Assembly: GCF_001039575.1 (NCBI RefSeq)
Contig: NZ_JIBT01000001.1
Span: 163,611-227,610, forward strand
DNA length: 64,000 nt
Source of the DNA: Halomonas sp. PR-M31
Lineage (GTDB): Bacteria; Pseudomonadota; Gammaproteobacteria; Pseudomonadales; Halomonadaceae
Reading direction: 5' to 3'
Below are positions 52,808 through 61,509 of the stretch, piece by piece. The position numbers and the translations under genes were made by a program. Within the stretch, counting starts at the first letter, position 1; every line of letters starts with the position of its first letter. The notes under the pieces were generated by a model. That model was not told the DNA's origin. It searched no databases and saw only the letters and a list, made by a program, of their open reading frames with translations.

Positions 52808-53469
52808 AGTGACCTATCCATCAGCTTGCCTCGCTTTAGCACAAGATGGCGCTGCATGGGGGCGGCGACCTGTGCGCTATGGGTCACCATCAAAAGCGCG
52901 CAGCCGCTTTCATCGATAAGCGCCTGAAGCAGATCCAGCACCTGGGCCGCGGCGGCCTCGTCAAGATTGCCGGTAGGTTCATCCGCCAGCAAAAGGCGCG
53001 GTTTCGGCGCCAGGGCGCGACCGATGGCCAAACGCTGCTGCTGGCCGCCGGAAAGCTGCTCTGGATAGCGCGCGGCAAAATCGTCAAGCCCCAGGCGCGT
53101 GAGCAGATGCCGGGTCCAGTCATCATCCTCGCGACCGGCAAATCGCGCCTGCAGGGTGAGGTTGTCCCGCACGGACAGGCTGGGCACCAAATGAAACTGC
53201 TGAAACACCAGCCCCAGCTGATCCCGGCGCAGGGCAGCGCGCTTGGTCTCGTTCAAGGCAGAAAGACGCTGGCCGCCAAGGTGCACGCTGCCTTCATCCG
53301 GCAGATCAAGCCCTGCCGCCAGATGCAGAAGCGTTGATTTACCGCTGCCGGATTCCCCCATCAGGGCCAGGCTTTCCCCCGCCGCCAGTTGCAGATCGAC
53401 ATCGTCGAGCACCTTGAGCGGGCCCTGGGGCGTCGGATAGGTCTTGGTAATGCCGGTCATTTGCAGCAT
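52804..53469 (-). CDS. LolD/MacB-type ABC ATPase
   Basis: A 221-residue ATPase. Walker [10 protein letters not shown] near residue 38, signature [15 protein letters not shown] near 140 and Walker [13 protein letters not shown] near 158 are complete. It powers the FtsX-type permease encoded with a 4-base overlap downstream. Such ATPases use ATP hydrolysis for mechanotransmission rather than classic import. Confidence 0.92.
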   Translation of the reverse strand: MLQMTGITKTYPTPQGPLKVLDDVDLQLAAGESLALMGESGSGKSTLLHLAAGLDLPDEGSVHLGGQRLSALNETKRAALRRDQLGLVFQQFHLVPSLSVRDNLTLQARFAGREDDDWTRHLLTRLGLDDFAARYPEQLSGGQQQRLAIGRALAPKPRLLLADEPTGNLDEAAAAQVLDLLQALIDESGCALLMVTHSAQVAAPMQRHLVLKRGKLMDRSL

Positions 53470-53522
53470 GGTTGCGACGTGTCATCCTTTACTTGGCTAG
53501 GCTGGCCTGCATAGCGTTCCCG

Positions 53523-54464
53523 TCACTTGACGGTGGTGGTCAAACCCTTATGGAGCAATGCGGCATTATGGCGCATCATGCCGACATAAGTGCTGGCTTC
53601 ACCGCCGCTTGCCAGCGCCCCGGAGTAGAGGGTACCGGCGATGGGCAGCCCGGTTTCTTCGGCGAGCTGATTGATGATTCCCGGGTTGGCGTTGTTCTCG
53701 AGAAACAGCGCCGGTACTTGATTGTCGCGGATGACATCGATCAGCCGCGCCATCTCCGTGGCAGAAGGCGCGGAGGCGGTGCTCAGCTGCCGGGATAGAA
53801 AACGCACGTTATAAGCATCGCCGAAATAGCCGAAGGCCTGATGGTTGGTGACCACGACCCGCCGATCTTCGGGAATCGCCGCCATCGAAGCGCGAATATC
53901 CTGATCTAGCATCTTGAGCTCATCGAGATAGCGCTTGGCATTGTCACGATAGCGCTCAGCGTTGTCCGGGTCCGCCTCGATCAGCCCATCACGGATATTG
54001 GCGACATACTGCTGGGCTCGGCCTACATCCAGCCAGGCATGGGGGTCGGCGTCGCCCTGGTCGTGGGCATGGCCATGGCCATTTTGATGAGCATGTTCGT
54101 GACCGTGGTCCTCTTCCTGCGCACCACCGGTCAGCACCGAAATACCGTCGCTGGCGGTTACCCGGACGCCGTCGTAATCACTGGCCTCGATCAGCCGGGT
54201 GAGCCAGCCTTCCAGCTGCAGACCGTTGAAGATGAGCACGTCCGCCTGGCCAAGGGTGCGCGCCTGGGTGGGGCTTGGAGAAAAGGCATGAATATCGCTG
54301 TCTGGTGCTACCAGAGAGCTTATCTTGACCTGTTCACCGCCGACCTGCTGGACCATGTCCGCGAGAATGCTGAAGCTCGTGACTACCCGCAGCGGCTCCG
54401 CGGCCTGGGCAACGTTGAGACCTAGCGTCAGGAATAGGGCGAGGGTAATGGATCTGGGCATCAT
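53523..54464 (-). CDS. znuA: Zinc ABC transporter substrate-binding protein
   Basis: A 313-residue cluster A-1 metal-binding protein with signal peptide. A His-rich loop at about residues 119-134 (alternating His, Glu, Gly) is the mark of zinc-binding ZnuA. Metal-site candidates are H59 (DSDIHAFSP), H142 (DPHAWLD) and the His in VVTNHQAFGYFGD. It overlaps znuB by 4 bases. Manganese transport is the alternative, but the His loop and a Zur-like site favour zinc. Confidence 0.9.
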   Translation of the reverse strand: MMPRSITLALFLTLGLNVAQAAEPLRVVTSFSILADMVQQVGGEQVKISSLVAPDSDIHAFSPSPTQARTLGQADVLIFNGLQLEGWLTRLIEASDYDGVRVTASDGISVLTGGAQEEDHGHEHAHQNGHGHAHDQGDADPHAWLDVGRAQQYVANIRDGLIEADPDNAERYRDNAKRYLDELKMLDQDIRASMAAIPEDRRVVVTNHQAFGYFGDAYNVRFLSRQLSTASAPSATEMARLIDVIRDNQVPALFLENNANPGIINQLAEETGLPIAGTLYSGALASGGEASTYVGMMRHNAALLHKGLTTTVK

Positions 54465-55390
54465 GTCGTCCTGTGATGGGGGCGGGGAGTCGAGGAGTCT
54501 TCCGTATCGGGGGTGTCGAGTGTGGTCCTGGGTCGGCGCAGCCGCGCCAGCACGCTATTGTGACGACCGCAGAGCGCCGAGAACAGATAGACGATGCCCG
54601 CCAGCAGAATAATGCAGGGCCCGGAAGGCAAACCAAGATGATAGGAGAGCAGCAGCCCCCCGGTGCTAGCCAGCATGGCAATGACAATGGCGAGCCCCAT
54701 CAGGCCTTCCAGCCGCTTGGACCAGAAACGCGCGGCGGTGGCCGGCAGCATCATCAGGCCCACCGCCATCAAGGTGCCCAGGGTCTGGAAACCAGCGGTC
54801 AGGTTGAGCACCACCAGGCCTAAAAAGAGGCCGTGAATCAGCCCGCTACGCGCCCCCTGGCCGCGCAGGAACAGCGGGTCGAGGCATTCCACCACCAGGG
54901 CGCGAAACATCAGCGCCAAAAGCAGCACGGTCACGCTGCACACCGTGGCGATCAACAAAAGGGCGCTGGAATCCACCGCCAGGATCGAGCCGAACAGCAC
55001 ATGGGTGAGATCGACGCTGCTACCGCCCATTGAGACCAGCAGCACCCCCGCCGCCAGCGAGATCAGATAGAAGCTGGCCATGGCCGAATCCTCGCGATGC
55101 CCGGTCATCTGGGAGACGCCGCCGGCAAGGCCCGCCACGATCAGTCCCGAAAGCACGCCGCCAAGACTCATCGCCGGTAGCGAAAATCCCGCCAACAGGA
55201 ACCCGAGCGCGACCCCAGGCAGAATCGCATGGGCCATGGCATCCCCCATCAGGCTCATGCCCCGCAGCATTAAAAACACCCCGAGCGGGGGAACCGCCAG
55301 GGACAATGCCAGCCCGGCGATCAGGGCGCGACGCATGAAGCCATAGTCCGTCAGCGGGGTGAGCAGCAGCGCATTGAGGGTGTCGATCAC
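54461..55390 (-). CDS. znuB: Zinc ABC transporter permease
   Basis: A 309-residue inner-membrane permease of the ABC-3 family with about eight segments. SLMGDAMAHAILPGVALGFL near residue 49 is the typical conserved stretch. It overlaps znuC upstream and znuA downstream by 4 bases each. The C-terminal tail after about 285 is hydrophilic (PRTTLDTPDTEDS) and longer than usual. Confidence 0.9.
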   Translation of the reverse strand: MIDTLNALLLTPLTDYGFMRRALIAGLALSLAVPPLGVFLMLRGMSLMGDAMAHAILPGVALGFLLAGFSLPAMSLGGVLSGLIVAGLAGGVSQMTGHREDSAMASFYLISLAAGVLLVSMGGSSVDLTHVLFGSILAVDSSALLLIATVCSVTVLLLALMFRALVVECLDPLFLRGQGARSGLIHGLFLGLVVLNLTAGFQTLGTLMAVGLMMLPATAARFWSKRLEGLMGLAIVIAMLASTGGLLLSYHLGLPSGPCIILLAGIVYLFSALCGRHNSVLARLRRPRTTLDTPDTEDSSTPRPHHRTT

Positions 55391-56112
55391 AGGGCCACCC
55401 CACCCAGGTCAAGGGGCGTCAGCGCAGCAGAGCCGAGCGGGGTCTTGCCATAGCGCTCGAGAAGCGTCTGGGGATCGAACCACTGACCTTGGCCTTCGGC
55501 GAGTAGCAGCACGCTATCGGCTAGACGTGCCAATTGCTCGAGGTCGTGTAGCACGATAATAAGCGTGACGCCCTGGGCGGCCATGTCCCGCAGTACCTGG
55601 GTGATGACCTCGACGGTTTCGCCGTCCACGTTGGCAAAAGGCTCATCAAGCAGCAGCAGTTCGGCTTCCTGCATCAAGGTGCGCCCGAGCAGTACCCGCT
55701 GGCGCTGGCCGCCTGAGAGCTCGCCGAGAGGGCGGTGGGCAAGATGCGAGATGCCAAGGCGTGCCATGATCTCCCGGGCCTTGCGATAGTGCGCTGCGCA
55801 GTAGCCCTTCAATGCCCCGTGACTGGGCCAGGTGCCGGTCATCACCAGCTCCTCGACGCTCATGGGAAAACTCAGATCCAGCACCAGCTGCTGGGGCAGC
55901 CAGGCGCGACGTTCTCTTGGCACGCTGCATTCGATGCGCCCGGCCACCGGTGAAAGCAAGCCCATGATGGCCTGGATCAAGGTGCTCTTGCCCGCCCCGT
56001 TGGCGCCGATCAACGCGGTGATGGCGCCATCCTGAAAGCTGCCTGTGAGCCCGTCGAGTACCGGGCGCCCGCCCTGAGCCAGGCGTACGTCCTGCAAGTG
56101 TAGCCGGGACAT
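55387..56112 (-). CDS. znuC: Zinc ABC transporter ATPase
   Basis: A 241-residue ATPase with Walker A GANGAGKST near residue 38, signature LSGGQRQRVLLGRTL and Walker B LLLLDEPFANVD. I start at ATG 56112, preceded by a G-run, because the ABC domain begins there; an ATG at 56325 would add 71 residues of no likeness. First gene of znuC-znuB-znuA. A Zur-like site lies 171 bases upstream. Confidence 0.9.
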   Translation of the reverse strand: MSRLHLQDVRLAQGGRPVLDGLTGSFQDGAITALIGANGAGKSTLIQAIMGLLSPVAGRIECSVPRERRAWLPQQLVLDLSFPMSVEELVMTGTWPSHGALKGYCAAHYRKAREIMARLGISHLAHRPLGELSGGQRQRVLLGRTLMQEAELLLLDEPFANVDGETVEVITQVLRDMAAQGVTLIIVLHDLEQLARLADSVLLLAEGQGQWFDPQTLLERYGKTPLGSAALTPLDLGGVAL

Positions 56113-56472
56113 CAGCCAAGCCCCCCGTTGGCCCAGGCCACCGCCAGCCACAGTACTGCAAGCGGCGCCAACGCCATGGCTAAACGCTTGCGCGCCGATA
56201 AAGACATCAATGAAAAATGACAGGGGCCATCGGGACGATGGCGATGACGAGAAGCCATGAAGCCGCCTTGCAAAAAAGAACAGGCTATACGATAACAAAA
56301 AGCGCGCAGTTTGCCGGCGATGCATTCTCGATTTTGTCTGGAAGGGGCGAATTCGATGTGAGAGGGTGCGCTATCTTGGTTATGAAGTGTCCTATCTTTC
56401 ATTGCTTGCAGTTGCCGTCAGGTCGCGTCAGGTGATGAGGGTCTTGGTGTTATCTCACGGGTAAGGATAATC
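56113..56472. other. 360-bp divergent control region of znuCBA and betT
   Basis: No gene was seen. The region must hold promoters for the minus-strand znu operon and the plus-strand betT. It contains the Zur-like site at 56283-56297, and AAGGATAA lies just before the betT ATG. Confidence 0.5.
56283..56297 (-). promoter_or_regulatory. Candidate Zur-binding site
   Basis: On the minus strand TGTTATCGTATAGCC matches the core TGTTATANTATAACA at 11 of 14 defined positions. Its place before znuC fits zinc repression. No -35/-10 was fixed around it. Confidence 0.45.
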
Positions 56473-58536
56473 ATGAGTACACAACCACAAGAAGAACCAG
56501 GCAAGGATCGGATCAATCCCGCTGTTTTCTACAGCTCCGTCGTAGGCATCATCGCATTCTCGCTATGGGCGATGATCGCCACGGAGCAGGCCAACGGCAT
56601 CATCAACGCTATCTTGGGCTGGATATCTCGTACCTTCGGCTGGTACTACTTTCTTACCGTGGTGATTTATCTGGGCTTCGTGATCATCATTGGTACGTCC
56701 CGTTTCGGCAAGATCCGTCTGGGACCGGAGCACGCCCGGCCGGACTTCAACCTGTTTTCCTGGTCCGCCATGCTGTTCTCCGCAGGCATCGGTATCGGCG
56801 TCATCTTCTTCGCCCTGGCAGAACCCTTGACCCAGTTCTACAGCGCCCCCAACGCCCCCGAGGATCAGATCGCCGCGGCTCGCCATGCCATGCAGTTGAC
56901 CTTCCTGCACTGGGGGTTGTCCGGCTGGGGCATCTACACCCTGGTGGGCATGTCGCTTGCGTTTTTCAGCTACCGTCATAATTTGCCCCTGACCATCAGC
57001 AGCGCGCTCTACCCTATTTTCGGCAAGAAGATCTACGGGCCGATCGGCCATGTAGTGGATACCGCCGCGGTGCTGGGTACCGTGTTCGGCATCGCCGCGA
57101 GCCTGGGAATCGGGGTGATCCAGCTCAACTACGGGCTGAATTTCATGTTCGGCATTGCCGAGAGCGCCTGGACCCAGACAGGGCTGGTGCTGGCCATCGT
57201 GGTATTTGCCACCATCTCTGCAGTGACCGGGGTAGAGCGGGGCATTCGCCGCCTGTCGGAATTCAATATTCTGCTCGCGATCGCGCTGCTTTTATTCGTG
57301 CTGTTCGCCGGCAAGACGGTATTTTTGCTCAATGCGCTGGTCATGAACCTGGGTGATTACCTGACCAGCTTCGTCTCCATGTCCTTCAACACCTATGCAT
57401 TTGACACGCCCACGGACTGGCTCAATGCCTGGACCCTGTTCTTCTGGGCCTGGTGGATTGCCTGGGGGCCTTTCGTCGGCCTGTTCCTTGCACGTATTTC
57501 CCGAGGCCGCACCATTCGCACCTTCGTTGCCGGCACCCTGACCCTGCCCATCGCCTTCATGATGATCTGGATGTCCCTACTGGGAAACAGTGCCCTGGAC
57601 ATTGCCATGAACGGTGGCGCCGAGTTCGGCCAGCAGGTCATGGACAACCCGCCGGCAGGCATCTATCTGTTCCTGCAGCAGTATCCGGCGCCGGTGTTCA
57701 CCACCATCGCGGTGAGCATTCTGGCCATCGTATTTTTCGTTACCTCCGGGGACTCCGGGGCGCTGGTACTGTCGAACTTCACCACCATTCTCAAAAACGT
57801 CAACAGCGATGCGCCAATCTGGATGCGTATCCTCTGGTCCGCGGTAATCGGGGTACTTACCCTGTCGCTGCTGTTGGCCGGGGGTCTGACCACGCTGCAA
57901 AGCGCCGTGGTGATCACGGGGCTGCCGTTCTCAGTGGTGCTGTTCTTCATGATGGCCGGGCTCTACAAGGCGCTCAAGCTGGAAGCCTTCAAGACGGACA
58001 GCCAGCGCATCAGCCTGCCTGGCCATCTTTCTGGGCGCACCGTAAGTGGTGGTGAGCGGGGCGCCAGCCGCAGCTGGCAGCAGCGTCTCAAGCGCGCCAT
58101 GAGCTTTCCCGATCGCAAGCAGGCCCAGCGCTTCATGCAGGAAACCATCAAGCCGGCCATGGAGTCCGTAGCCAGTCAGCTACGCGAAGGCGGTATAGGG
58201 GTCGAGGTCAATCAAGGCGTTCAAAATGACGACGATTACGTGGCGTTGAACGTGAATCACGAAGATGAGCAGAACTTCAGCTATCAAGTGTGGGGCCATG
58301 GTTTTGCCACTCCAGGCTTTGCCACCCACACGCCACAAGCCTCGTCACGCTACTACCGGCTGGAGGTATATCTGCTCGAAGGTAGCCAAGGCTATGACCT
58401 GATGGGCTATTCCAAGGAGCAAGTGATCGAAGACATCCTCGATCAGTACGAAAGCCACCTGCACTTTCTGCACCTCAACCGGCTCGAACCGGGCCATACC
58501 AACATTCCGGACAGCCCGGAGCAGCCCAGTGCTTGA
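56473..58536 (+). CDS. betT: BetT-type BCCT choline/betaine transporter
   Basis: A 687-residue BCCT carrier with twelve membrane segments and a long cytoplasmic tail of about 165 residues, like E. coli BetT (677). SAGIGIGVIFFALAEPLTQF near residue 103 holds the glycine-rich stretch, WAWWIAWGPFVGLFLARISRG the Trp motif of the family, and TSGDSGALVLSN is kept. The tail probably regulates activity with osmolarity. A proton- or sodium-driven choline uptake role is most likely; betaine is the alternative. It is divergent from znuCBA and ends in a strong terminator. Confidence 0.92.
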   Translation: MSTQPQEEPGKDRINPAVFYSSVVGIIAFSLWAMIATEQANGIINAILGWISRTFGWYYFLTVVIYLGFVIIIGTSRFGKIRLGPEHARPDFNLFSWSAMLFSAGIGIGVIFFALAEPLTQFYSAPNAPEDQIAAARHAMQLTFLHWGLSGWGIYTLVGMSLAFFSYRHNLPLTISSALYPIFGKKIYGPIGHVVDTAAVLGTVFGIAASLGIGVIQLNYGLNFMFGIAESAWTQTGLVLAIVVFATISAVTGVERGIRRLSEFNILLAIALLLFVLFAGKTVFLLNALVMNLGDYLTSFVSMSFNTYAFDTPTDWLNAWTLFFWAWWIAWGPFVGLFLARISRGRTIRTFVAGTLTLPIAFMMIWMSLLGNSALDIAMNGGAEFGQQVMDNPPAGIYLFLQQYPAPVFTTIAVSILAIVFFVTSGDSGALVLSNFTTILKNVNSDAPIWMRILWSAVIGVLTLSLLLAGGLTTLQSAVVITGLPFSVVLFFMMAGLYKALKLEAFKTDSQRISLPGHLSGRTVSGGERGASRSWQQRLKRAMSFPDRKQAQRFMQETIKPAMESVASQLREGGIGVEVNQGVQNDDDYVALNVNHEDEQNFSYQVWGHGFATPGFATHTPQASSRYYRLEVYLLEGSQGYDLMGYSKEQVIEDILDQYESHLHFLHLNRLEPGHTNIPDSPEQPSA

Positions 58537-58575
58537 GATATAGTAAGAGCTGGCTTCAGGCGTTTGAAACGATCG

Positions 58576-58601
58576 GCCCCGGGAAATTCCCGGGGCTGTT
58601 T
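58576..58601 (+). terminator. Terminator after betT
   Basis: GCCCCGGG (58576-58583) and CCCGGGGC (58589-58596) form a perfect stem, extended by AA/TT, followed by TGTTT. It lies 40 bases after the betT stop. Confidence 0.8.
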
Positions 58602-58636
58602 CGTATGAATACGGATATGGCAATTGCCAGTGGTGA

Positions 58637-59030
58637 TCAGTCGGGTTCTGGCGTGAAGCTCATTGCTTCCGAGAAACTGTAGAGAGGCATGGCGGGAAAG
58701 ACGTCGATTTCGCTTTCCGTTTCGATAGCCGCTGCCCGGCGCGCATTTTCGTAAGCTTCTTCGACAAGCTTTTCCAGTGCTGCTTTTAGGCTCGGGTTGT
58801 CATCGAGAAGTCGCGTCGTCTTCTGCTGTGCATCAATGATCGAGATACGCAAGCTTCGAGTGCGCCGCTCCAACTGGCATTCCCACCTCAAAAGATGCAT
58901 GAACAACCGTGTCAACTGGCTCACCAAGATCCGTCGTTCATGCTTGGCTATGCTTTCGATCTCCCCGGCAATGTGTGATCTTGCTCAACAGCAGTCCGCT
59001 TCAATTAGACCAGTTCAAGTTTTCTGTCAT
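58637..59030 (-). pseudogene. DUF29-family gene with decayed 5' end
   Basis: The minus frame from 58984 down to 58637 reads as the C-terminal two-thirds of a DUF29 protein: HIAGEIESIAKHERRIL, LTRLFMHLLRWECQLERRTR and PSLKAALEKLVEEAYENAR, ending with FPAMPLYSFSEAM. A TGA closes the frame at 58987-58985. The missing N-terminal part should lie upstream; an ATG at 59030 opens MTENLNWSN and then hits TGA in another frame. The family length is about 145 residues. This looks like a damaged gene. DUF29 function is not known. Confidence 0.7.
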
Positions 59031-59075
59031 GGATTAGGAATGAATACTGGGTTAGAGCTTCTGCAATGACGGTTG

Positions 59076-59198
59076 ATGAATAAGTTGTGCCTAGTCAGCG
59101 AAAATTACATCGAATACAGTGATGCGTTCTATAGCCTCGGCGAAGTAGAAGACGTTCATATCATCGATCGCGTGTTCTGGTGGGAGGTGTTTGATTGA
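59076..59198 (+). CDS. Possible 40-residue small protein
   Basis: A short frame starting ATG at 59076 encodes 40 residues, acidic and aromatic (NYIEYSDAFYSLGEVED, then RVFWWEVFD). No clear ribosome-binding site is present. It may be a real small gene before the HipA-like kinase, or a fragment of a lost gene in the same decayed patch as the DUF29 remnant. I do not recognise it. Confidence 0.25.
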   Translation: MNKLCLVSENYIEYSDAFYSLGEVEDVHIIDRVFWWEVFD

Positions 59199-59261
59199 AT
59201 CCTCGCATGTCGGCAAACACATCCATTTGCAAAATTAGGAATAAGGGCTTGATGTATAACA

Positions 59262-60014
59262 ATGCCTTATATTGGAAATGTAAACGCAGCGGAAATACTG
59301 GGGCCTACTGAAAATGGGAATTGCAAACCGCTTCGCATAAAGGACACGGATGGCCAGCTCTATATAGTTAAGGGGATGGCAAAGCCTGGTCGGGCTGCGC
59401 TGGTTTCAGAAATACTCAGTGTTCAGCTTGCCGAGCGATTCGGGCTGTCGGTTCCAGATTACGCCGTAATGCACGTACCGGATGATCTTATCGATTTCTC
59501 GATCGAACCCCTCGCCAGCAACCTTAGGGGCGGCGTAGCGTTCGCCTCACGCTGGGTGGCTGGTGCTGACGATCTAACTTTTCAGCAAGCTAAAAATTTA
59601 CCCGAGCAAGTCCAGCAGCGGACCTTGCTACTCGACGTGTGGCTAGGGAACGGAGACCGGGAACTCGATGCTTTCAGCGGTAACGTAAACCTCCTATGGA
59701 CACCGAATCTTTCGCCGATCGTGTTCGACCACAACCTAGCGTTCAATATGAATTTACCGGAATACTGGGTAGAAGGCCATGTATTCGCCGGTCAGGCGCA
59801 CAGATTCAGGAACTATGCTGTAAGAGACGAGTGGGCCCATAAAATTGACACTGCGCTGGCCGATTGGGATAACATGGTTAGGCTTGTGCCTTGTGAATGG
59901 ATCTATTGGGATGGGGAGGATCGCACCAACGCGGCACATCCCACCATCCAAGAGCGCCTTGAGTGGCTTGAGCGGTACCGCTCTGATCCTGAGAAGTTTT
60001 GGAGAGACTTATGA
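59262..60014 (+). CDS. HipA-like kinase paired with DUF3037
   Basis: A 250-residue, single-chain protein with a compact HipA-type kinase fold. K37 (YIVKG) is the nucleotide-binding lysine, E50 its likely partner, GNGDR with D132 is the catalytic loop, N141 (GNVN) follows and D156 (IVFDHN) is the metal-binding Asp. HipA proper has about 440 residues with an N-terminal subdomain; that part is absent. It overlaps the DUF3037 gene by 4 bases. In this family the kinase and DUF3037 genes often travel as a pair; its target is not known. Confidence 0.82.
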   Translation: MPYIGNVNAAEILGPTENGNCKPLRIKDTDGQLYIVKGMAKPGRAALVSEILSVQLAERFGLSVPDYAVMHVPDDLIDFSIEPLASNLRGGVAFASRWVAGADDLTFQQAKNLPEQVQQRTLLLDVWLGNGDRELDAFSGNVNLLWTPNLSPIVFDHNLAFNMNLPEYWVEGHVFAGQAHRFRNYAVRDEWAHKIDTALADWDNMVRLVPCEWIYWDGEDRTNAAHPTIQERLEWLERYRSDPEKFWRDL

Positions 60015-60841
60015 GCGCCATCTGTAATTACGCTATCTTGCGCTTTCAGCCTTACGCCGATACGGGCGAGTTCGCCAATATTGGGGTTGTCATGCTCTGC
60101 AATGATGGGCAGTTTCTCTATCGTCTTGAAACTCGTCACTACAAGCGCGTTACCCAATTCTTCGGCATCCAGAGGTCACTGCTGGGCGACGTTCGCAAGG
60201 CGTTCGAACAGGAGCTTAAGCGCATTGCAGCGTTAATGAAGGAAAATACAGAGAAACGCGACGTTCAGCTTAGTGTGTTCAAACATTTGATTCGCCCTAG
60301 CGAGACAATATTGCGATTCAGTCACCCCGGCACAATAGCCGCTGACGCACCTTCGGAGGCCATCGACAAGCTATTCATGGCTTATGTCCATCATGAGTTC
60401 GGAAAGCAGTACAACGAAGAAGCCGAAATGACCAAGCAAGTCAGTAAGTGGCTAAAGCATATTAAGGATCGAAGCTATGCCGAGCACATATTGGGCAATG
60501 AGCTTCACCAAGTGAAATTCCCCTTGGTTTGGCAAGAGGACGGTGTAGCACGGCAGGCAGTCAAGCCCATTAGCTTCGATCTAGAAGATGCCAGCAAGAT
60601 CATTGAAAAGGGTGACAAATGGGAAGCACGCATGCGGCGCTTGAAAGAAAGCGGGAATGCGCCAGCCGATACGGTTTTCGTTGCTCATGAGCCAGATTCG
60701 AAAGACGACTTTTCTCGTCAACGTGCTTATCGCGAAGTGCAGCGAGAGCTGGTTGAACGCGGCCTTATACGCATCATCCCCGATACGTTGGGAAGAGATA
60801 ACATTCTGCGGGCCATTGCAGAGCCACAGTCACTGCACTAA
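60011..60841 (+). CDS. DUF3037 protein, partner of the HipA-like kinase
   Basis: A 276-residue DUF3037 protein: the opening AICNYAILRFQPYADTGEFA followed by NIGVVMLCNDGQFLYRLE is the family signature. The middle is charged and helical (residues about 45-75). No DNA-binding or nuclease motif is visible. The ATG at 60011 overlaps the kinase stop (ATGA). Function is unknown; acting as the antidote, substrate or adaptor of the kinase are all possible. Confidence 0.85.
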   Translation: MSAICNYAILRFQPYADTGEFANIGVVMLCNDGQFLYRLETRHYKRVTQFFGIQRSLLGDVRKAFEQELKRIAALMKENTEKRDVQLSVFKHLIRPSETILRFSHPGTIAADAPSEAIDKLFMAYVHHEFGKQYNEEAEMTKQVSKWLKHIKDRSYAEHILGNELHQVKFPLVWQEDGVARQAVKPISFDLEDASKIIEKGDKWEARMRRLKESGNAPADTVFVAHEPDSKDDFSRQRAYREVQRELVERGLIRIIPDTLGRDNILRAIAEPQSLH

Positions 60842-60872
60842 GAGTTGATCCGCTAATACGACGCTACCACTA

Positions 60873-60896
60873 ATCCGCCCATCGAAGCGGGTTTTT
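60873..60896 (+). terminator. Terminator after the kinase/DUF3037 pair
   Basis: ATCCGC (60873-60878) pairs with GCGGGT (60887-60892), one T-G pair included, and runs into five T. The stem is short, so it is a modest terminator. Confidence 0.55.
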
Positions 60897-60949
60897 CTTG
60901 CCAGAGAGTCAGTACCCTGCCTATCCGGATATCAAGCACCTAATTAACG

Positions 60950-61243
60950 CTAAAGCTCAAAGAAATGTTTCATCGGTTCCATTTGCTGATGGAGTATTCT
61001 AATGACAAAAACATCGTGCTTTCGCTGGCGATAAAAAATGGCGTGTCGGTGGTGGTCATGTCGGCGAACGTCGTTCGCAATCTCTGGGCATTCATAACCC
61101 ATCAGCGGAGAGCTGGATAGAAGACCAAAAGTACTCTTCAGATCATCGGTGTAAGCGGCGGCTTGGTGAGCACCAAAGTTGAGCAGGATATATTCGTAGA
61201 TAGTTGTGAAATCTTCCGCCGCAAGATTCGATAGCTTATACAT
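60950..61243 (-). CDS. parE: ParE/RelE-family toxin
   Basis: A 97-residue ParE-type toxin: MYKLSNLAAEDFTTIYEYIL at the start, a central LLSSSPLMGYECPEIANDVRRHDHHRHAIFY segment and the closing VFVIRILHQQMEP. ParE proteins poison DNA gyrase; some relatives are RNases, so the target is not certain. It overlaps parD by 8 bases. Confidence 0.9.
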   Translation of the reverse strand: MYKLSNLAAEDFTTIYEYILLNFGAHQAAAYTDDLKSTFGLLSSSPLMGYECPEIANDVRRHDHHRHAIFYRQRKHDVFVIRILHQQMEPMKHFFEL

Positions 61244-61478
61244 CGTGTTTCTGCTTCACCCGAGCAGCAATGTCGTGCAGAGATAGGTCGCTTTCTCCGC
61301 TTCGCTCCCCAGCTTCAACGGCACTCCTTAACGCTGCCGCTTGGTTTTCCTGCCGTTCGAGCAATCGCAAGGCTGAGCGCACGACTTCACTAGTGGAGCC
61401 GTAGCGTCCGGAAGCAATCTGTTTTGCCACAAAATCGTCTAGTTGTGAGCCAATAGTGACGCTCGTTGTACGGGGCAT
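61236..61478 (-). CDS. parD: ParD-family antitoxin
   Basis: An 80-residue ParD antitoxin: ribbon-helix-helix DNA-binding N-terminus (TTSVTIGSQLDDFVAKQIAS, GRYGSTSEVVRSALRLLE) and a C-terminal helix for toxin binding. The ATG at 61478 has AGGAAA 8 bases before; an upstream ATG at 61550 would read through the operator. A perfect inverted repeat upstream (61491-61509) is its likely operator. Confidence 0.92.
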   Translation of the reverse strand: MPRTTSVTIGSQLDDFVAKQIASGRYGSTSEVVRSALRLLERQENQAAALRSAVEAGERSGESDLSLHDIAARVKQKHDV

Positions 61479-61490
61479 GGCTTGGTTTCC

Positions 61491-61509
61491 TGTGTTAATA
61501 GATAACACA
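61491..61509 (-). promoter_or_regulatory. ParD operator palindrome
   Basis: TGTGTTA (61491-61497) and TAACACA (61503-61509) form a perfect 7-bp inverted repeat with a 5-base spacer, 13 bases before the parD ATG. Ribbon-helix-helix antitoxins bind such sites and repress their own operon. Confidence 0.65.
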
